From Notolepis coatsorum (lineage: Eukaryota; Chordata; Actinopteri; Aulopiformes; Paralepididae): a stretch of 64,000 nucleotides of DNA. Below the pieces are notes generated by a model that was given only the letters and a program-made list of their open reading frames with translations, had not been told where the DNA came from and searched no databases. The position numbers and the translations under genes were made by a program. Positions 11,419-23,400 of this stretch are shown here, in pieces; the first letter of the stretch is position 1, and each line of letters begins with the position of its first letter. The DNA lies in assembly GCA_963971535.1 (NCBI GenBank), contig OZ020592.1, forward strand, positions 57,231,028-57,295,027. The letters run 5' to 3'.

Positions 11419-12732
11419 TAGGGGTGCACCGATGTATCGGTCGGGTATCGGTATCGGCCGATAAGTGCCTTGTTGACTGCAATTGGCCTATCGGCCGATA
11501 AGCTCGAATGTGCCGATGGCAGTAGCCGATAAATATCCATCAATTTGTGTAGCGTCAAGACAAAAAAAAGTTCACTTGCGACCTCCACAACGCCGTCCCC
11601 AGTAGGCAGTCCCACCGCGGACACAGCCTCTTCACCCTGCTCCCCTGTGGGAGAAGGCTGAGGATCCCAAAGGCTGTGAAAGCTCGTCACAGACTGAGGC
11701 AGTCCCCCCCACACACAAGCTACTGCATCAAAGTTACTACTTATGATTAACAAGGCATTCGTTTTGTGGCATTAACATTATATAGTTAGTGTTACACGTT
11801 CATAACATCAGCATATTATTTACCCGAATGTAGCAAGCGTTCATACTAGCTGCCGTCCCCAGTCCGGGCAGTCCCCCCCCCCACACACACACACATAAGC
11901 TACTGCATCAAAGTTACTACTTATGATTAACAAGGCATTCGTTTTGTGGCATTAACATTATATAGTTAGTGTTACACGTTCATAACATCAGCATATTATT
12001 TACCCGAACGTAGCAAGCGTTCATACTAGCTCAGTTCCTTCCGTTGCTCACAGAGCCCTGAGTTTTACCCATTCTGCAATCTGTTAATAACGTTTTCAAT
12101 CAGACACATGTATAGAAAGGCTTTGTTTTATTATAACATTAGTTGCAGTAAAATCATTATGCCTCATTTAAGTCATCCTGCGGAGCTAAAAGCTAAACGT
12201 CGGCCGCGCGCCGCGTTGTTGTTCTAGAAAACCTCGCTCTGTCGTCAAAATCAATGGCGGACAAAAGCAAAAGTAAAAAATGCAACACGCTTGCCGATTG
12301 GTGGTAACAGCAGAGGCGGGTGCAAGCGGTGTGTGACGTAATTGGCAAAATCGACTGTCAATCAAAATGTCATTGGTTGAGACAATAGTATCTCGCTGCA
12401 GCCCAGCAGGGTAGACCATGCTGGGAGAACTAGTATCTAGCTGCAGCCCTGCAGAACATACTGGGAGAGAGATAGTGCTATTTCTTGATGTTTCCTTTTT
12501 TTAAGTAAGTAAAGAGGCCTATGTTCATATCGGTGAGCACAATTTGTAAGACAAATATACAGTAGTTTAAAAAAAAAAAAAAAAAAAAAAAATATTACAA
12601 GAAAAATTAACATTTAAAAAATATTAAAAAAAAAAAATTTGCCACAAATATCGGTATCGGTATCGGCCGATTGTGTTAGTTGAACAATCGGTATCGGTAT
12701 CGGTGGCAAATTTTCATATCGGTGCATCCCTA
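11419..12732. mobile_element. hAT element nested in the larger one, perfect 8-bp duplication
   Basis: Ends are TAGGGGTGCACCGAT and ATCGGTGCATCCCTA (one mismatch as inverted repeats). Direct repeats CTAACTAG flank it at 11411-11418 and 12733-12740. GGTATCGG blocks cluster near both ends. At 1314 bp with no transposase frame, it is non-autonomous. Removing it restores a continuous CTAACTAGCG target. Confidence 0.9.
11711..12035. repeat. internal 180-bp offset duplication
   Basis: A block of about 140 bp starting CTACTGCATCAAAGTTACTA recurs 180 bp further on (11720 and 11900) with almost no differences. It lies inside the hAT element and is therefore a duplication that arose within the element. 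Confidence 0.9.
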
Positions 12733-12913
12733 CTAACTAGCGTTAGCTACGTTATCGAGTGCTAACGTGTGGCAGATAAACTAGGAACAGACTCCCAAGT
12801 TCATCCCAACGGGGGGGACAATATGGACTGGTGAACTTTGTCATCTCCATGGTTGTCTCCTTCCTCTTGGACGTTTGGTGAGTTTTTAATGCAATCTATT
12901 CTGTTCCCGCCGT

Positions 12914-12916
<3 letters not shown>

Positions 12917-12993
<77 letters not shown>

Positions 12994-13073
12994 TGCTCTC
13001 TCTCTCTCTCTCTCTTGCTCTCTCTCTTGCTCTCTCTCTCTCGCTCTCTCTCTCTTGCTCTCTCTCTCTCTCT
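12917..13073. repeat. (CT)n microsatellite
   Basis: CT tract with TTGC and CGCT interruptions. Confidence 0.95.
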
Positions 13074-13440
13074 GTGAGGATTCGCCTGTCCCTGGACCTT
13101 TTTCCTGTGTTTTCCCTGTCTACTCTCCTCAACAGCCCCCACCCTTGCGATGATTTACTCTCCTCTACTCTTCACCAGCCCCCACCCTTGGACATCCTTG
13201 ATCCTCTACCTCACGCACCTGTTGGGAGTTTGCAATCACCTCGGGAGAGTACATAGGTTGCAGACTCCCCTCCAGTCCTGGTCGGGTCGTTCTGTGTTCT
13301 GGATTCTGTGTTCATGGAGTGCTGGACGTTACCATCACCTGCCGCGTCTCCGGCGTGAGACGACGTGCCAGCCATCACCACCTGTCGCCGTTTGCCTGGA
13401 GTGGGACACCATCTTCGCTCTCTAATTCTCTACAGGAGGT

Positions 13441-13900
13441 TTTCCAGTGTTCCCACTCCAGACGTCAAGCCGGCTCGTCATCGCTCCCGATTCCACGGGA
13501 GGAAGGCGTCTCATCGTGATTCTCGTTCCTGGGGTGAGGCTCGTCGTCGCTCCCTAGTATTCCACGGGAGGACGGCGTGTTCCCATCCCGGTCCCCTGGG
13601 ACCCCTGTGTTCTGCGCTGCCCGTCTGCAGCATCCGAGGAGGATCTCCGTGCCAAGCCTGGAGTGGTGTTCCCACTCCAGACGTCAAGACGGCGCGCATC
13701 GCTCCCTATTTCCACGGGAGGATGGCGTCTCTTCGCCCCGGTCCCCTGGGACCCCTTTGTTCTGCGCTGCCCGTCTGCAGCATCCGAGGAGGATCTCCGT
13801 GCCCAGGCCCCACTGTCGGGCCCCTGTTCCCGTGCCAGGCCTCCGCCGTCGGGCCCCTGTCCCCGTGCCAGGCCTCCGCCGTCGGAACCCTGTCCTCATC
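13441..13900. repeat. GC-rich duplicated block with 33-bp tandem units
   Basis: Blocks with GTGTTCCCACTCCAGACGTC recur at 13447 and 13666. Blocks with CGGTCCCCTGGGACCCC recur at 13588 and 13739. Three 33-bp units with GTGCCAGGCCTCCGCCGTC follow at 13817, 13850 and 13883. Stop-free frames run through this on both strands because it is GC-rich; none shows a known domain. A poly(A)-signal-like AATAAA in TTAATAAATATTTGCC lies near 14175, which could mark the 3' end of an old retroelement. Confidence 0.7.
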
Positions 13901-14253
13901 CCTGTAAGCAGCTCTGGCCCTCGCCCTGTCCAAGGCCTTAACCCTGTTCTCTGTCCCTGTCTCCAGCCCGCCTTCCCCGGGCCTCTGTCCCTGTCCCCCT
14001 CTCCAGTGCCCCTGGTCCTGGCCCTGACACTTAGCCCTGGTCCTTAGCCCTGGCCCTTAGCCTTAGTCCCTTAGCCTGTTCGCCTCTTAAAGGCACAGTG
14101 CCGCATTTCCATATTCCTTGACTCTAGTGTTTTTGTGTTCTCCCTTAAAGGGACTGTGCCGCTTTTTGTTCTTTAATAAATATTTGCCCTGTTTTGGCTT
14201 ACTCTCATACCTGTCTTGTGTTGTGCGATTGGGGTCGGTTACAAACCATAACA

Positions 14254-14350
14254 CTCTCTCTCTCTTGCTCTCTCGCTCTCGCGCGCACTCTCTCACTCTC
14301 TCTCTCTCGCGCGCACTCTCTCTGTCTCTCTCTGTCTCTCTCTCTCTCTC
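14254..14350. repeat. (CT)n/CGCG-interrupted microsatellite
   Basis: CT tract broken by GCGCGCAC steps. Confidence 0.9.
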
Positions 14351-14552
14351 ACTCGGTGTGTTGCATCATGCAACAGGGTCTGCTCACACTGTACGCTTAT
14401 AGAGTTCGATTCAAATAAGGCAAAACTGCAAATCTGCATGTCGTGCTTGAAAAATGTACCTGGCTTTAAGCTTGTTTATCAGGTTCCAGGGGTGTTTTAT
14501 GCATTTTCCCTGTTACTGCCAGGTGTACGACTGTACAGGTGCATTGCCACTA

Positions 14553-14695
14553 AGCCTCGGGCAGCGCTATTATTTAAGAATACGTTGACTGTATCATATG
14601 CCCTGCCTCGGGCAGCGCTATTATTTAAGAATATGTTGATTGTATGCCCAGCCTCGGGCAGTGCTATTATTTAAGAATACGTTGACTGTATGCAA
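14553..14695. repeat. three-copy tandem repeat, about 46-52 bp
   Basis: Units start GCCTCGGGCAGCGCTATTAT at 14553, 14605 and 14651 (spacing 52 and 46 bp). Confidence 0.85.
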
Positions 14696-15047
14696 AAAAA
14701 AAAGAAAACAAAAAATGTATTAATAAAAAAAATATATATATATATTATATACATTTTTGTTTTTTTTTACCTTTAGGGGGGGGGGGCCTCGCGTTTAAAT
14801 CTCGCACAGGGCCTCGCATTTCTCCCAGACGGCACTGTGTGTATGTGAGTGTGTGTGGATAATGCTTTTATTTACCTTACTTTTACCTGAAAGGGTTTCG
14901 ATCATTTAAAATCTCAATGTTATTATTCTGGTCAACAGACCTGATAGGTATACCTAAGTAGACACTGCCACGTAACGGACGTTGATTGGCTCAGTAGGAA
15001 TTCCCACCAGAGAAAGCACCAATCAGGGCAGCAGGACCACAACCATC

Positions 15048-15089
15048 TCAAGTTCCACCCTCTTTTCTTGATCCTCCAATCACAGATTT
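15048..15089. mobile_element. half-copy of the palindromic MITE family
   Basis: This contains CATCTCAAG, then CCCTCTTTTCTTGATCCTCC and AATCACAG, matching one arm of the hairpin elements at 28673-28757 and 33005-33163. The opposite arm is absent. Confidence 0.55.
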
Positions 15090-15389
15090 TTAACCTGAAT
15101 CCTACCGTTCTGTTGTGAGGAGGACACGTGATAATTGGATATAAAACTTACCAATGTGCTCTTGTGTCTCAGCCTCCCGAAAAATGTCCTTGAGTTGGGA
15201 CTGTTGGATAGCGTGTGCAGATGAGATGTGGAACTAAACGGAACAAGTAAAAATGTAATGAAATGAAATAACGGATAAGGATAATGGATAAAAAGAAATT
15301 GGCAAAAGGCTTCTCTAAGGTTTAGGAATGAATTGATCAGTGTAAACGTGGTATATGCATTCCTCCTAATCCTCTATGTCCTCCTGCAG

Positions 15390-15470
15390 CCTTCAAGACC
15401 AAGACAAGAGACTACAGGCTCTACTCAACGCCTGTGAGCAACTACCCCCGGCCAACGCAAACAACTTTAA
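15390..15470 (+). CDS. arhgap44: ARHGAP44 exon C: central RhoGAP helix
   Basis: The 81-bp internal exon has acceptor CTCCTGCAG and donor GTGAGT. After the shared Asn codon it encodes LQDQDKRLQALLNACEQLPP and then ANANNF, ending with two bases of a Lys codon completed by exon D. This corresponds to the family segment QDKKLQxLxxxCxxLPxxN between the LPEPL and YLIKFL helices of RhoGAP. Frame, phase and order all agree with exons B and D. A C/T-rich tract begins 13 bases into the next intron. Confidence 0.92.
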
Positions 15471-15483
15471 GTGAGTCACCATT

Positions 15484-15697
15484 TTTCTATTACACCCCAC
15501 GAACCCCACTCCCCTCTGTCTGTCCCTCCCTAACCACCCTCTCCTCCCTTACTCCCTCCCCCCCTTCCTCACCTCCCTCCCTCTCTCTCCCTCCCTCTGT
15601 CTCTCCCTCCTTATCTCCCTCCCTCTCTCCTTCCTCTCTCCTTCCTCTCTCCCGCTTTCTCTGCCTCCCTCCTTCTATCCCTCCCTCCTCCTCCCAT
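15484..15697. repeat. polypyrimidine (CCCT/CTCC) tract
   Basis: About 210 bp almost free of purines on the plus strand, with CCCTCCCTCT-type steps. It is at the start of the intron after exon C. Confidence 0.85.
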
Positions 15698-16070
15698 AGG
15701 CGGCGCAGTAGTGAAGCCTGCCTTTCAATTTCAGTTTCGACCACCTCTCACCCCCCCAACGTCTCCCTATTCTTTCGCAGCAGCAGTGCCATTGAACTGA
15801 AGAAAAACCCATCACACAGCTTCCGTGTGGTCCGAGCGGTGGGCCTTTTTCTTTTTTTTTGCCGGCGCAACTTTCAGAAGAAATAAGACTTGATTTATGT
15901 GCGAGAGGGTTTTCTTGTGGATGTGGCAGAGCATGGAATATTTGTTGAAGAGCTTGTCATATGATCAAACGAGAAGGGAGGGAGGAGGTGGGAAAAGAGA
16001 GAGAAGAGAGAGAGATGAGAGGGAGAAATCAAAAGGCTTGTCAACGTCATCATTGAACCGCACAAATAAG

Positions 16071-16294
16071 TAGGGATGTTCGATATTGGCTTTTTTACTG
16101 ATACCGATATACCGATATTGTCCAACTCAATTGATTGATTGATTGATCAGAATTTGTGTTTACTTGCTTGCGTGGGTAAATAAAGGTTAAATAAATGTAA
16201 ACAAAAATATATATATATATTTGAAAACCGATACAGATCATTTCCGATATCACATTTTAATGCCAATATCGGCCGGTAATATCGGACATCACTA
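16071..16294. mobile_element. hAT MITE, shorter relative of 7672-8128
   Basis: It begins TAGGGATGTTCGATATTGG and ends ATCGGACATCACTA. Flanks are CAAATAAG and CATATAAG (7 of 8 matching). The interior shares the CCGATAT-rich ends and the GGTAAATAAAGGTTAAATAA segment with the longer copy. Confidence 0.8.
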
Positions 16295-16404
16295 CATATA
16301 AGGCTTATTTCTGGTTCACCCTCCTCTGTGAAAACACTGTAAAAAGAATCTACGTCTTAACAAGATATTTTTTTCTTGTATTGAACTTAAAAATCGTATT
16401 TCTG

Positions 16405-16964
16405 GCAGTGTGACTCTGGACATGATCAGAATGTCACCAGTTCAAGCCCCGGTCAAGGCCATTGTGGGAAAGTGGTGTTGTTGTCCAACAGGGAGCACTC
16501 TGTCCTCTGGACCTGGTGGTGTTGTTGTCCAGCAGCGAGCACTCTGGCCTCTGGACCTGGTGGTGTTGTTGTCCAGCAGGGAGCACTCTGTCCTCTGGAC
16601 CTGGTGGTGTTGTTGTCCAGCAGGGAGCACTCTGTCCTCTGGACCTGGTGGTGTTGTTGTCCAGCAGGGAGCACTCTGTCCTCTGGACCTGGTGGTGTTG
16701 TTGTCCAGCAGGGAGCACTCTGTCCTCTGGACCTGGTGGTGTTGTTGTCCAGCAGGGAGCACTCTGTCCTCTGGACCTAGTGGTGTTGTTGTCCAGCAGG
16801 GAGCACTCTGTCCTCTGGACCTGGTGGTGTTGTTGTCCAGCAGGGAGCACTCTGTCCTCTGGACCTGGTGGTGTTGTTGTCCAGCAGGGAGCACTCTGTC
16901 CTCTGGACCTGGTGGTGTTGTTGTCCAGCAGGGAGGACTCTGTCCTCTGGACCTAGTGGTGTTG
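16405..16964 (+). repeat. 44-bp minisatellite derived from a SINE
   Basis: A SINE-like lead (16405-16472) has a B-box-like GTTCAAGCCCCGG. It is followed by 11 full copies and one partial copy of a 44-bp unit starting TGGTGTTGTTGTCCAGCAGG at 16473, 16517, 16561 and so on. The same lead and a single copy of the unit occur in the SINE on the minus strand at 59168-59222, so the array arose by tandem expansion inside a SINE. Because 44 is not a multiple of 3, long stop-free frames appear in several frames on both strands. They are not genes. Each unit carries CCAGCAGGGAGCAC, one step from the CTCF core consensus. Confidence 0.9.
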
Positions 16965-17052
16965 TGCAAATATAATATTTTGTAAACACAGCTACTGTAC
17001 ACAATGTCGCAGGTTGGTTAGGAAGGCCACCTAGCAATCGAAGGGTTGCTGG

Positions 17053-19563
17053 TTTACATTTACATTTACATTTAGCTGACGCTTTTATCCAAAGCGACTT
17101 ACAAGTTCTGTACGACAAGTCGTCAGGAAGGGTACAACTCTATCAGCTGAGTAACAATGTTCATCAAAGTGTTGCGTGTTACAGTGTAGGTTAGTTTATT
17201 AGGACAAGTGCATGACAGTAAGGTTAGTTAGGGTTAGATCTTTTTTATTTTTTTATTATTATTTCAGATAATGGTTGAAGAAGTGCGTCTTTAGTCGATG
17301 GCGAAAGATTGGACGGGTTTCGGCTGTCCTAAGTGGGGTGGGTAGTTCATTCCACCATTGTGGGGCAAGGACTGAGAATAGGCGACTTCTCTTTGATGAC
17401 CCTCCGGGAGCTTGGATAGGAGTAGGTCTGAGGCGGCCAGAAGATGCAGAGCGTAGGGGTCTTGAGGGTGTGTAGTTAGAGACCATTGACCGGAGGTAGG
17501 CGGGAGCGGTTCCCTTTGCTGCACGGTATGCTAGGTCGAGGGCCTTGAAGCGGATACGTGCAGCAATGGGGAGCCAGTGCAGGTCCCTAAAAAGTGGGTT
17601 GACATGGGCCAACTTCGGTAGGTTTGAGATCAGGCGGGCTGCTGCGTTCTGAATGAGTTGAAGAGGCCAGCGAGCAGTGTGTTGCAGTAGTCGAGGCGGG
17701 AGATGACTGTTGATTGGACGTGGAGTTGGGTGGCTTCTTTTGTCAGGAAGGGGCGGATCCTTCTGACGTTGCTCAGGAGGAATCTGCAGGTTCTGGTTGT
17801 CGCTGCGATGTGAGCAGAGAAGTTCAGCTGGTCGTCGAGGACAACACCAAGGTTCTTGGCGGTCGGGGACGCGGTCACAGCTGCATTCTTGACTGTGATG
17901 GAAAGGTCGGTCAGGGGGGAGGATTTGGCCGGCAGGTGGAGCAATTCTGTTTTGCTTAGGTTCAGTTTAAGGTGGTTGGTCGTCATCCAGGCGGAGATGT
18001 CGGACAGACAGGCCGAGATCCGCTCAGAGACGTGGATATCTGAGGGAGGGAAGGAGAGGAAGAGTTGAGTATCATCGGCATAACAATGATACGAGAAGCC
18101 ATGAGACGTGATAATGTTACCCAGTGATTTAGTGTAGAGGGAGAAGAGAAGGGGTCCTAGAACCGAGCCCTGGGGGACACCCGTCCGCAGGGGGCGGGTG
18201 GCCGACAGGGTCCCTCTCCATGACACTTGGTAGGAGCGGTCATTGAGGTATGATGTCAGCCATGTCAGCGCAGAGCCAGCCACTCCCATTCCTGCGAGGG
18301 CCGCGAGGAGGATCTGATGTTGACTGTGTCGAAGGCTGCAGATAGATCTAGGAGAATCAGGACAGAGGAGAGGCCTTTCGTTTTTGCTAAGTGAAGTGCC
18401 TCTGTGACCGCAATGAGGGCCGTTTCTGTGGAGTGGCCAGTCCGGAAACCAGACTGATTAGGGTCTAGGAGGTCATTCTCTAAGAGATAAGCAGTAAGTT
18501 GGTTGGATACAGCACGATCAAGTGTTTTAGAAAGGAAGGAGAGAAGAGAGACAGGACGATAGTTGCCTATGACGGTGGAGTTCAGGTTTTTTTTTTTATG
18601 AGGGGCGTGACTCTGGCTTTTTTTAGGGAGGTGGGGACCACCCCCGAGTTGAGTGAGGAGTTGATGGTTGCAGTTAGGAATGGGAGGATGTCCGGTGCTA
18701 TGGTCTGGAGGAGTGGGGAGGGTAGCTGGTCCAGCTGGCATGTAGTCGGACGGTTCGACGTTACCAGTGTCAGGGTCTCGGCTTCTGTAATGGGAGAGAA
18801 AGATGACAGAGTGAAGGATGAGGTTCTCGATTCAGTGTCTGGAATGGGTGGGGGTAGGGAGAAGGAGCTGCGGATGTTCTCCACTTTTTCCTCAAAGAAG
18901 ATCGCAAGAAGTCTTCGGCAGAGAAAGATGAGGGAGGAGGGGGTGGGGGGGGGAGTGAGGAGGGAGGACATGGTAGCATGCAGTTTGCGAAGATTCTTGG
19001 CAGAGGCCTCGATCCTGTGGTGAAAGAAAGAAGCTTTGGCATTAGTAATGATTATGGAGAATGTTAACAAGAGGTTGTGATATGTGTCGATGTCAGCAGT
19101 GAGGCGTGACTTTCTATACTTCCTCTCAGCCGCTCTCAGGACCTGTCTTTGTTCTCTCACTGCATCTGTCAGCCATGGACTGGGTGGGGAACAGCGGGCA
19201 GGTTTCTCAACGAGGGGACAGAGCTTGTCGAAGGTGGTTGCAAGGGCTGAGAGGAGGGTGGAGGTTGCCATCTCTGTGGGGAGAGCAGAGAAGGTGTCAC
19301 TCAAAGGTTGAGCGGATAGTATGTCAGAGGAGAGGGTGGAGGGGGATAGGGAGTGCAGGTTGCGTCTAAGTGAGACGGTTTGAGTTGGGGTGAAGACCTT
19401 TCAGTTAAGCATGAGAGTTAGTGAGAAGGATATGAAGGAATGGTCAGATACATGTAGGGGAGTTACCGTGGTGTTAATGATGCTGGAGTTACGGGAAAAT
19501 ATGAGATCCAAGGAGTTGCCGGCTTTGTGGGTGGGAGGCATGGCAGTGGGAGTCAGGTCAAAT
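17053..19563 (-). pseudogene. L2-type LINE, endonuclease end through reverse transcriptase and 3' tail, inactivated
   Basis: Reading on the minus strand, the order is: end of the AP-like endonuclease (HKAGNSLDLIFS, then LHVSDHSFISF, with the SDH motif, about 19540-19410); a linker; reverse transcriptase with NYRPVSLLSFLSKTLDRAVS, motif A LDLSAAFDTV (about 18330), motif B GVPQGSVLGPLLFSLY (about 18160) and the catalytic YADD (about 18085); a C-terminal domain with LHWLP and a stop near 17259; and a 3' tail ending in TAAATG repeats. The protein is broken by at least three frame changes, near 18590 (a T run), near 18300 (small deletion after AFDTVN) and near 17620. The 5' end is truncated in the endonuclease. 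LINEs of the CR1/L2 group have this layout; L2 is the likeliest clade. Confidence 0.85.
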
Positions 19564-20437
19564 GATGGTTTGATCCCCGATACCAACAGTGCCCCTGAGC
19601 AAAGGCATGTATAAGTCTACCAACCTTTGGTACTGGTTGAGGGTACTGAAAATTGGTTAAATACTGTGATACAACACAACGGGCAGTTGCTTGCAATATG
19701 TCATGCCATATAGAGAGAGGCTGGTTCACACAGGGAGAAAGTACGATTTTATAACTCAATATGGGCCGAAAATACTTGGAGGATTTCTTCTTTATGGTGA
19801 TGTGAAAACCTGTCAAACCTGTCCCGACTCTCTCTGCACAGTGGAATGAGCAGCTAACTGATGCTCACTCTGCTGGTGTTCAACTCAGGATGAGTCATTC
19901 AGTTCAACTGCAACACTACTGAGAACAACAGAAACCTACGTGGCCATCTTTGGATATCTTTGCGTATCGACCCTCCCTAAAATGAATATGGGACTAGTAC
20001 TATACGATACCGATACAATGTGATACAAATCTCAATTATGGCTACAGTAAGTAAAGTGCTTCGTCAAACACACCTCATACAGATGAAACTGTACAATTAA
20101 ACAAACAGGAACCATATATATATTTTTTATAAATAGATAGAATGAAAATATTGTGGTCCCACAGATTGTTTTATACTCGAATGAATGTAATTCTAAAGTA
20201 GTTACTAGTTGTAAATCAGCAAATGTACCCTTATTTCCTGTCAGTTCACCCTGTCTGCTGTCACAGTCACATTTAGCATCTTTCCCAATTCATTGTCAAT
20301 GGAGAAGCTCCACATTTGACATTTCTATAATATCACAGGTCTCAGTTGTCTTGTTTCTGGTTTATGGAGAGAGTTTGTTGGTTCATAAATATTGATTGAA
20401 CTGCCCGTGACCACACAGGAATGAATAGGAATTCTTA
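19564..20437. other. unannotated intron stretch
   Basis: Short SINE-like scraps are possible near 19565-19620 (GTTTGATCCCCGATACC). Otherwise nothing is recognised. Confidence 0.35.
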
Positions 20438-23400
20438 AATTTGAGTTCTGTATCGTATAGCTCTCGCTCGGCGTCACTCTCTGCACTGTCCTCGCACACG
20501 TGCACGCGCACTGAATAAAGACCACAATGTACTTTTAATCCCAATATTTGTCTGACCACACCCCTATCAGCTTACCCATATAAGCAGGGGTGGGGCCACC
20601 CACTCGCCTCCTTCTCGCTTTCACCACAAGGAAGTGCCTCGGTAGATCCCCACTTGAAGTGATGTGATGGTAGGAGAAGAGTTGGAAAACAAGGATACGT
20701 TGACATCATATCTTTATTTTCTCTCTCACTATTTTTGAGAAAATACGGCGATATTGTCTTCGTACTGGAGTGTCTGGAAGATGATGATCATTCTAAAAAT
20801 CCTCCACCGGTTTTCGTATTGGGAGTTCGCGCCGCTACATGCTTTTCCAACTGCAGTCCTTGCTGTGTGCTGGTTGCGGTAAAGACACAGCTGGGCTGTA
20901 GGACGCGTCGCTGTTGTGAGGAGCGGTGGGTTCCAGGTTTGGTGAGTTATGTTTGCTGGCAAGCTCCACTTGTCTGTTAGTGCTATGGGGGCTAGTTGAC
21001 AATGTTTATGAAAACCGGCCCCAGACTAGGGTCCTTTGTTCAGCCTCCTAGGCGACAGAAGACCTTGGTCTGAAGCCCATTATAGTTTAACTAGTGGGCC
21101 ACGACCATTAACACTGGTGATCCCTGTGTTTTCTGGACGAGTGGATGTCTCTCTGTCACCGTGTTAGGCCCCATCTTTCATATCCAAATGAGAGTATTCC
21201 CTCACGAGGAGATATGGGCATAGATGTTCATTAGCGGAAGATCTGTGTTCAAAGTCAGCTACACAGGCCAGTTGGGTATTGTGCTGGCTCCGTCGGGTGT
21301 TGGTAAAATCACCGTTGTAAAACTGTGTTGACATCTTGTTTCTCTTTTCTCTTAAAAAGTGAGGAGGGTTTCAGAACGGCGGCCTGTCTGGGTGAGTGTT
21401 ATATCATTGTGTACAAGTTCAGGTGATAGCTGCTTAGCTTATGTGCTAGTGGTGGCCTACTGTTAGCCAGTCAGCTGTTAGCTGCGGCGCTAGCCTGCTG
21501 TGATCACTAGGTGGCCTACCTGGCTAGGCTAGGAAACGTTAGCTTGCTGCTGTCGCTGCTTGGCTTACGTGCTAGTGGTGGCCTACTGTTAGCCAGTCAG
21601 CTGTTAGCTGCGGCGCTAGCCTGCTGTGATCACTAGGTGGCCTACCTGGCTAGGCTATGAAACGTTAGCTTGCTGCTATCGGCCGAGGCCCAGCGCGGGG
21701 TGGCTCCGGCCCCTCGCGCGCCGCCGCGGTTCCCAACTCCCCTCTCCCTCATGGGGAGAGGCGGGGGGGGATTCGAAGCTCCCCTCTGGTCGCGTGCACC
21801 GTTCGCTCGGCGTCTCGTGGGCAGGGGCGGTAGCGACCGACGGTTGGAGCGGCCGTTAGCTTAATTCTACTCTGTTGAACGTGCTTCGATTATAACATGT
21901 TTTAAACACTCTTGACTACGACGTCATCTTTGACAGAGGATGTTCGTCGACCCTGCCCTGAGCCAAGACGGCAAGGACTGCGTCAACAAAGGGGACCGTA
22001 GCGACGGGTTGGAGCGGCGACGCTGGCCGGGTCGGCAACACAGAACGGCTGTGTTTACTACGGTGCCTTGAGACTGCACTTCGTTGATCTACGCTCCGGG
22101 TAGGCAAGGTTTGGCCAGACCTTATACACTTCTTCTGGCTTTCCCTTCTAAATGTTTTGTAAATAACGATGTTTTCCAAAACGAGTGTTGCTGCACTACA
22201 TTTAGGATACGACGCGAGTTATGTGTGAATTGTCTTGTCACTGGTATTTAGCTTCTCCATGCAAATCGGGTTGTTGTTACAGATGTGAAAATGATCTGGT
22301 TTGTTGTGTTGAGAAACATCATGTGTGTTTATATGTACCGTGTACTCACAACTAAGGGGGTTAACTAACCTATAAAGCTATGCTTAGTGACAAATGAGTA
22401 AAGAATGATTCTTTTCTCAGCCTGTAATGACAATGAACAGTGTGTTCACATATTAACAGGTTTTCCTGTTTTAACTGGCCGTATTAAGGGTAAAGTAGGA
22501 GGATTGTGTTTCCCCCCGGTTCCCTGGGGACTTCTTCATCCTCCTTTCAGACATGTTGTTGCACTACATTGTGTCACTGTGTGGTAGGGATACGATGTAA
22601 CCCTTAGCTTGATGGCTGAGGTTGTGCTAAAACTGCTGGAGAAACTTTATTTTCCTAAAAGAAAAAATTGTTTGGTCGCTTTCGTGTGTGCTTAGCAAGG
22701 CCTGTGGCCGATACTAATCGAGAATTATGTATTCTCTCATTATGAAAAAAGTGTTTTTGCCATTTTTTGTAGGTGATGATGGGTTGTGTGTGTCATGTGA
22801 CCTACAACTGGGTTGGACTGGCCACAGAAGCACATGTGTAAGTTTGGTACCGGGGCTCTTGGAGAGCCCTCTCTATTCTGTGTTTTTTCCTTAGTAAAAA
22901 TCAGATAGCAGGTTAGCTCATGCGCTGTGTGAAGCTGTCAGACGTTTCATAGAGCTGACTATGACTGTGTCATACTCTCTTTTTGTCATTACATCGTATC
23001 ATGGGTGTGGGGTCGTAAAGGGGTGAACTGGTAACCTTTCCTCCCCCTTTTTTCTGTTGGTCAGGGGTAAACCCACCTGTCCTTCAAGGTTCCTGTCACG
23101 TTGCGGTTCGGCACGTTACAGGGTGAGGGGGGGGGGTGGGGGGGGGGAGGGAGTTTCCTGGTCCCACGGCCTGGAATATTGGGCGTGTGCACCGCAGAAA
23201 TTCCCCCGCCATAGAGTACGTCACCGTGCGCGTCTCTGTTGGTAGGACTTCCGTGTGCTGTTCAGGTCCATGTGATGGATCTGTTTCAGGGGGGTGGTCA
23301 GGGCTCCTCCTCACCAAGCTCCTATTCGGGCCTTCTGTGAGTTGGGACTCCTCCTTCCATGTGAGGGAGCCTCCTTCAGAGTACAGAGCCTCCTCCTCAG

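Noticed and set aside
13365-13907. 180-residue plus-strand protein and its overlapping frames
   Set aside because: The stretch is GC-rich and internally duplicated. Frames are open on both strands and none shows a domain or splice support.
16410-17118. Long overlapping frames on both strands at the 44-bp array
   Set aside because: A 44-bp period without stops opens all frames by chance; the sequence is a tandemly expanded SINE segment.
17275-19311. Plus-strand frames over the LINE
   Set aside because: They are antisense shadows of the minus-strand endonuclease and reverse transcriptase.
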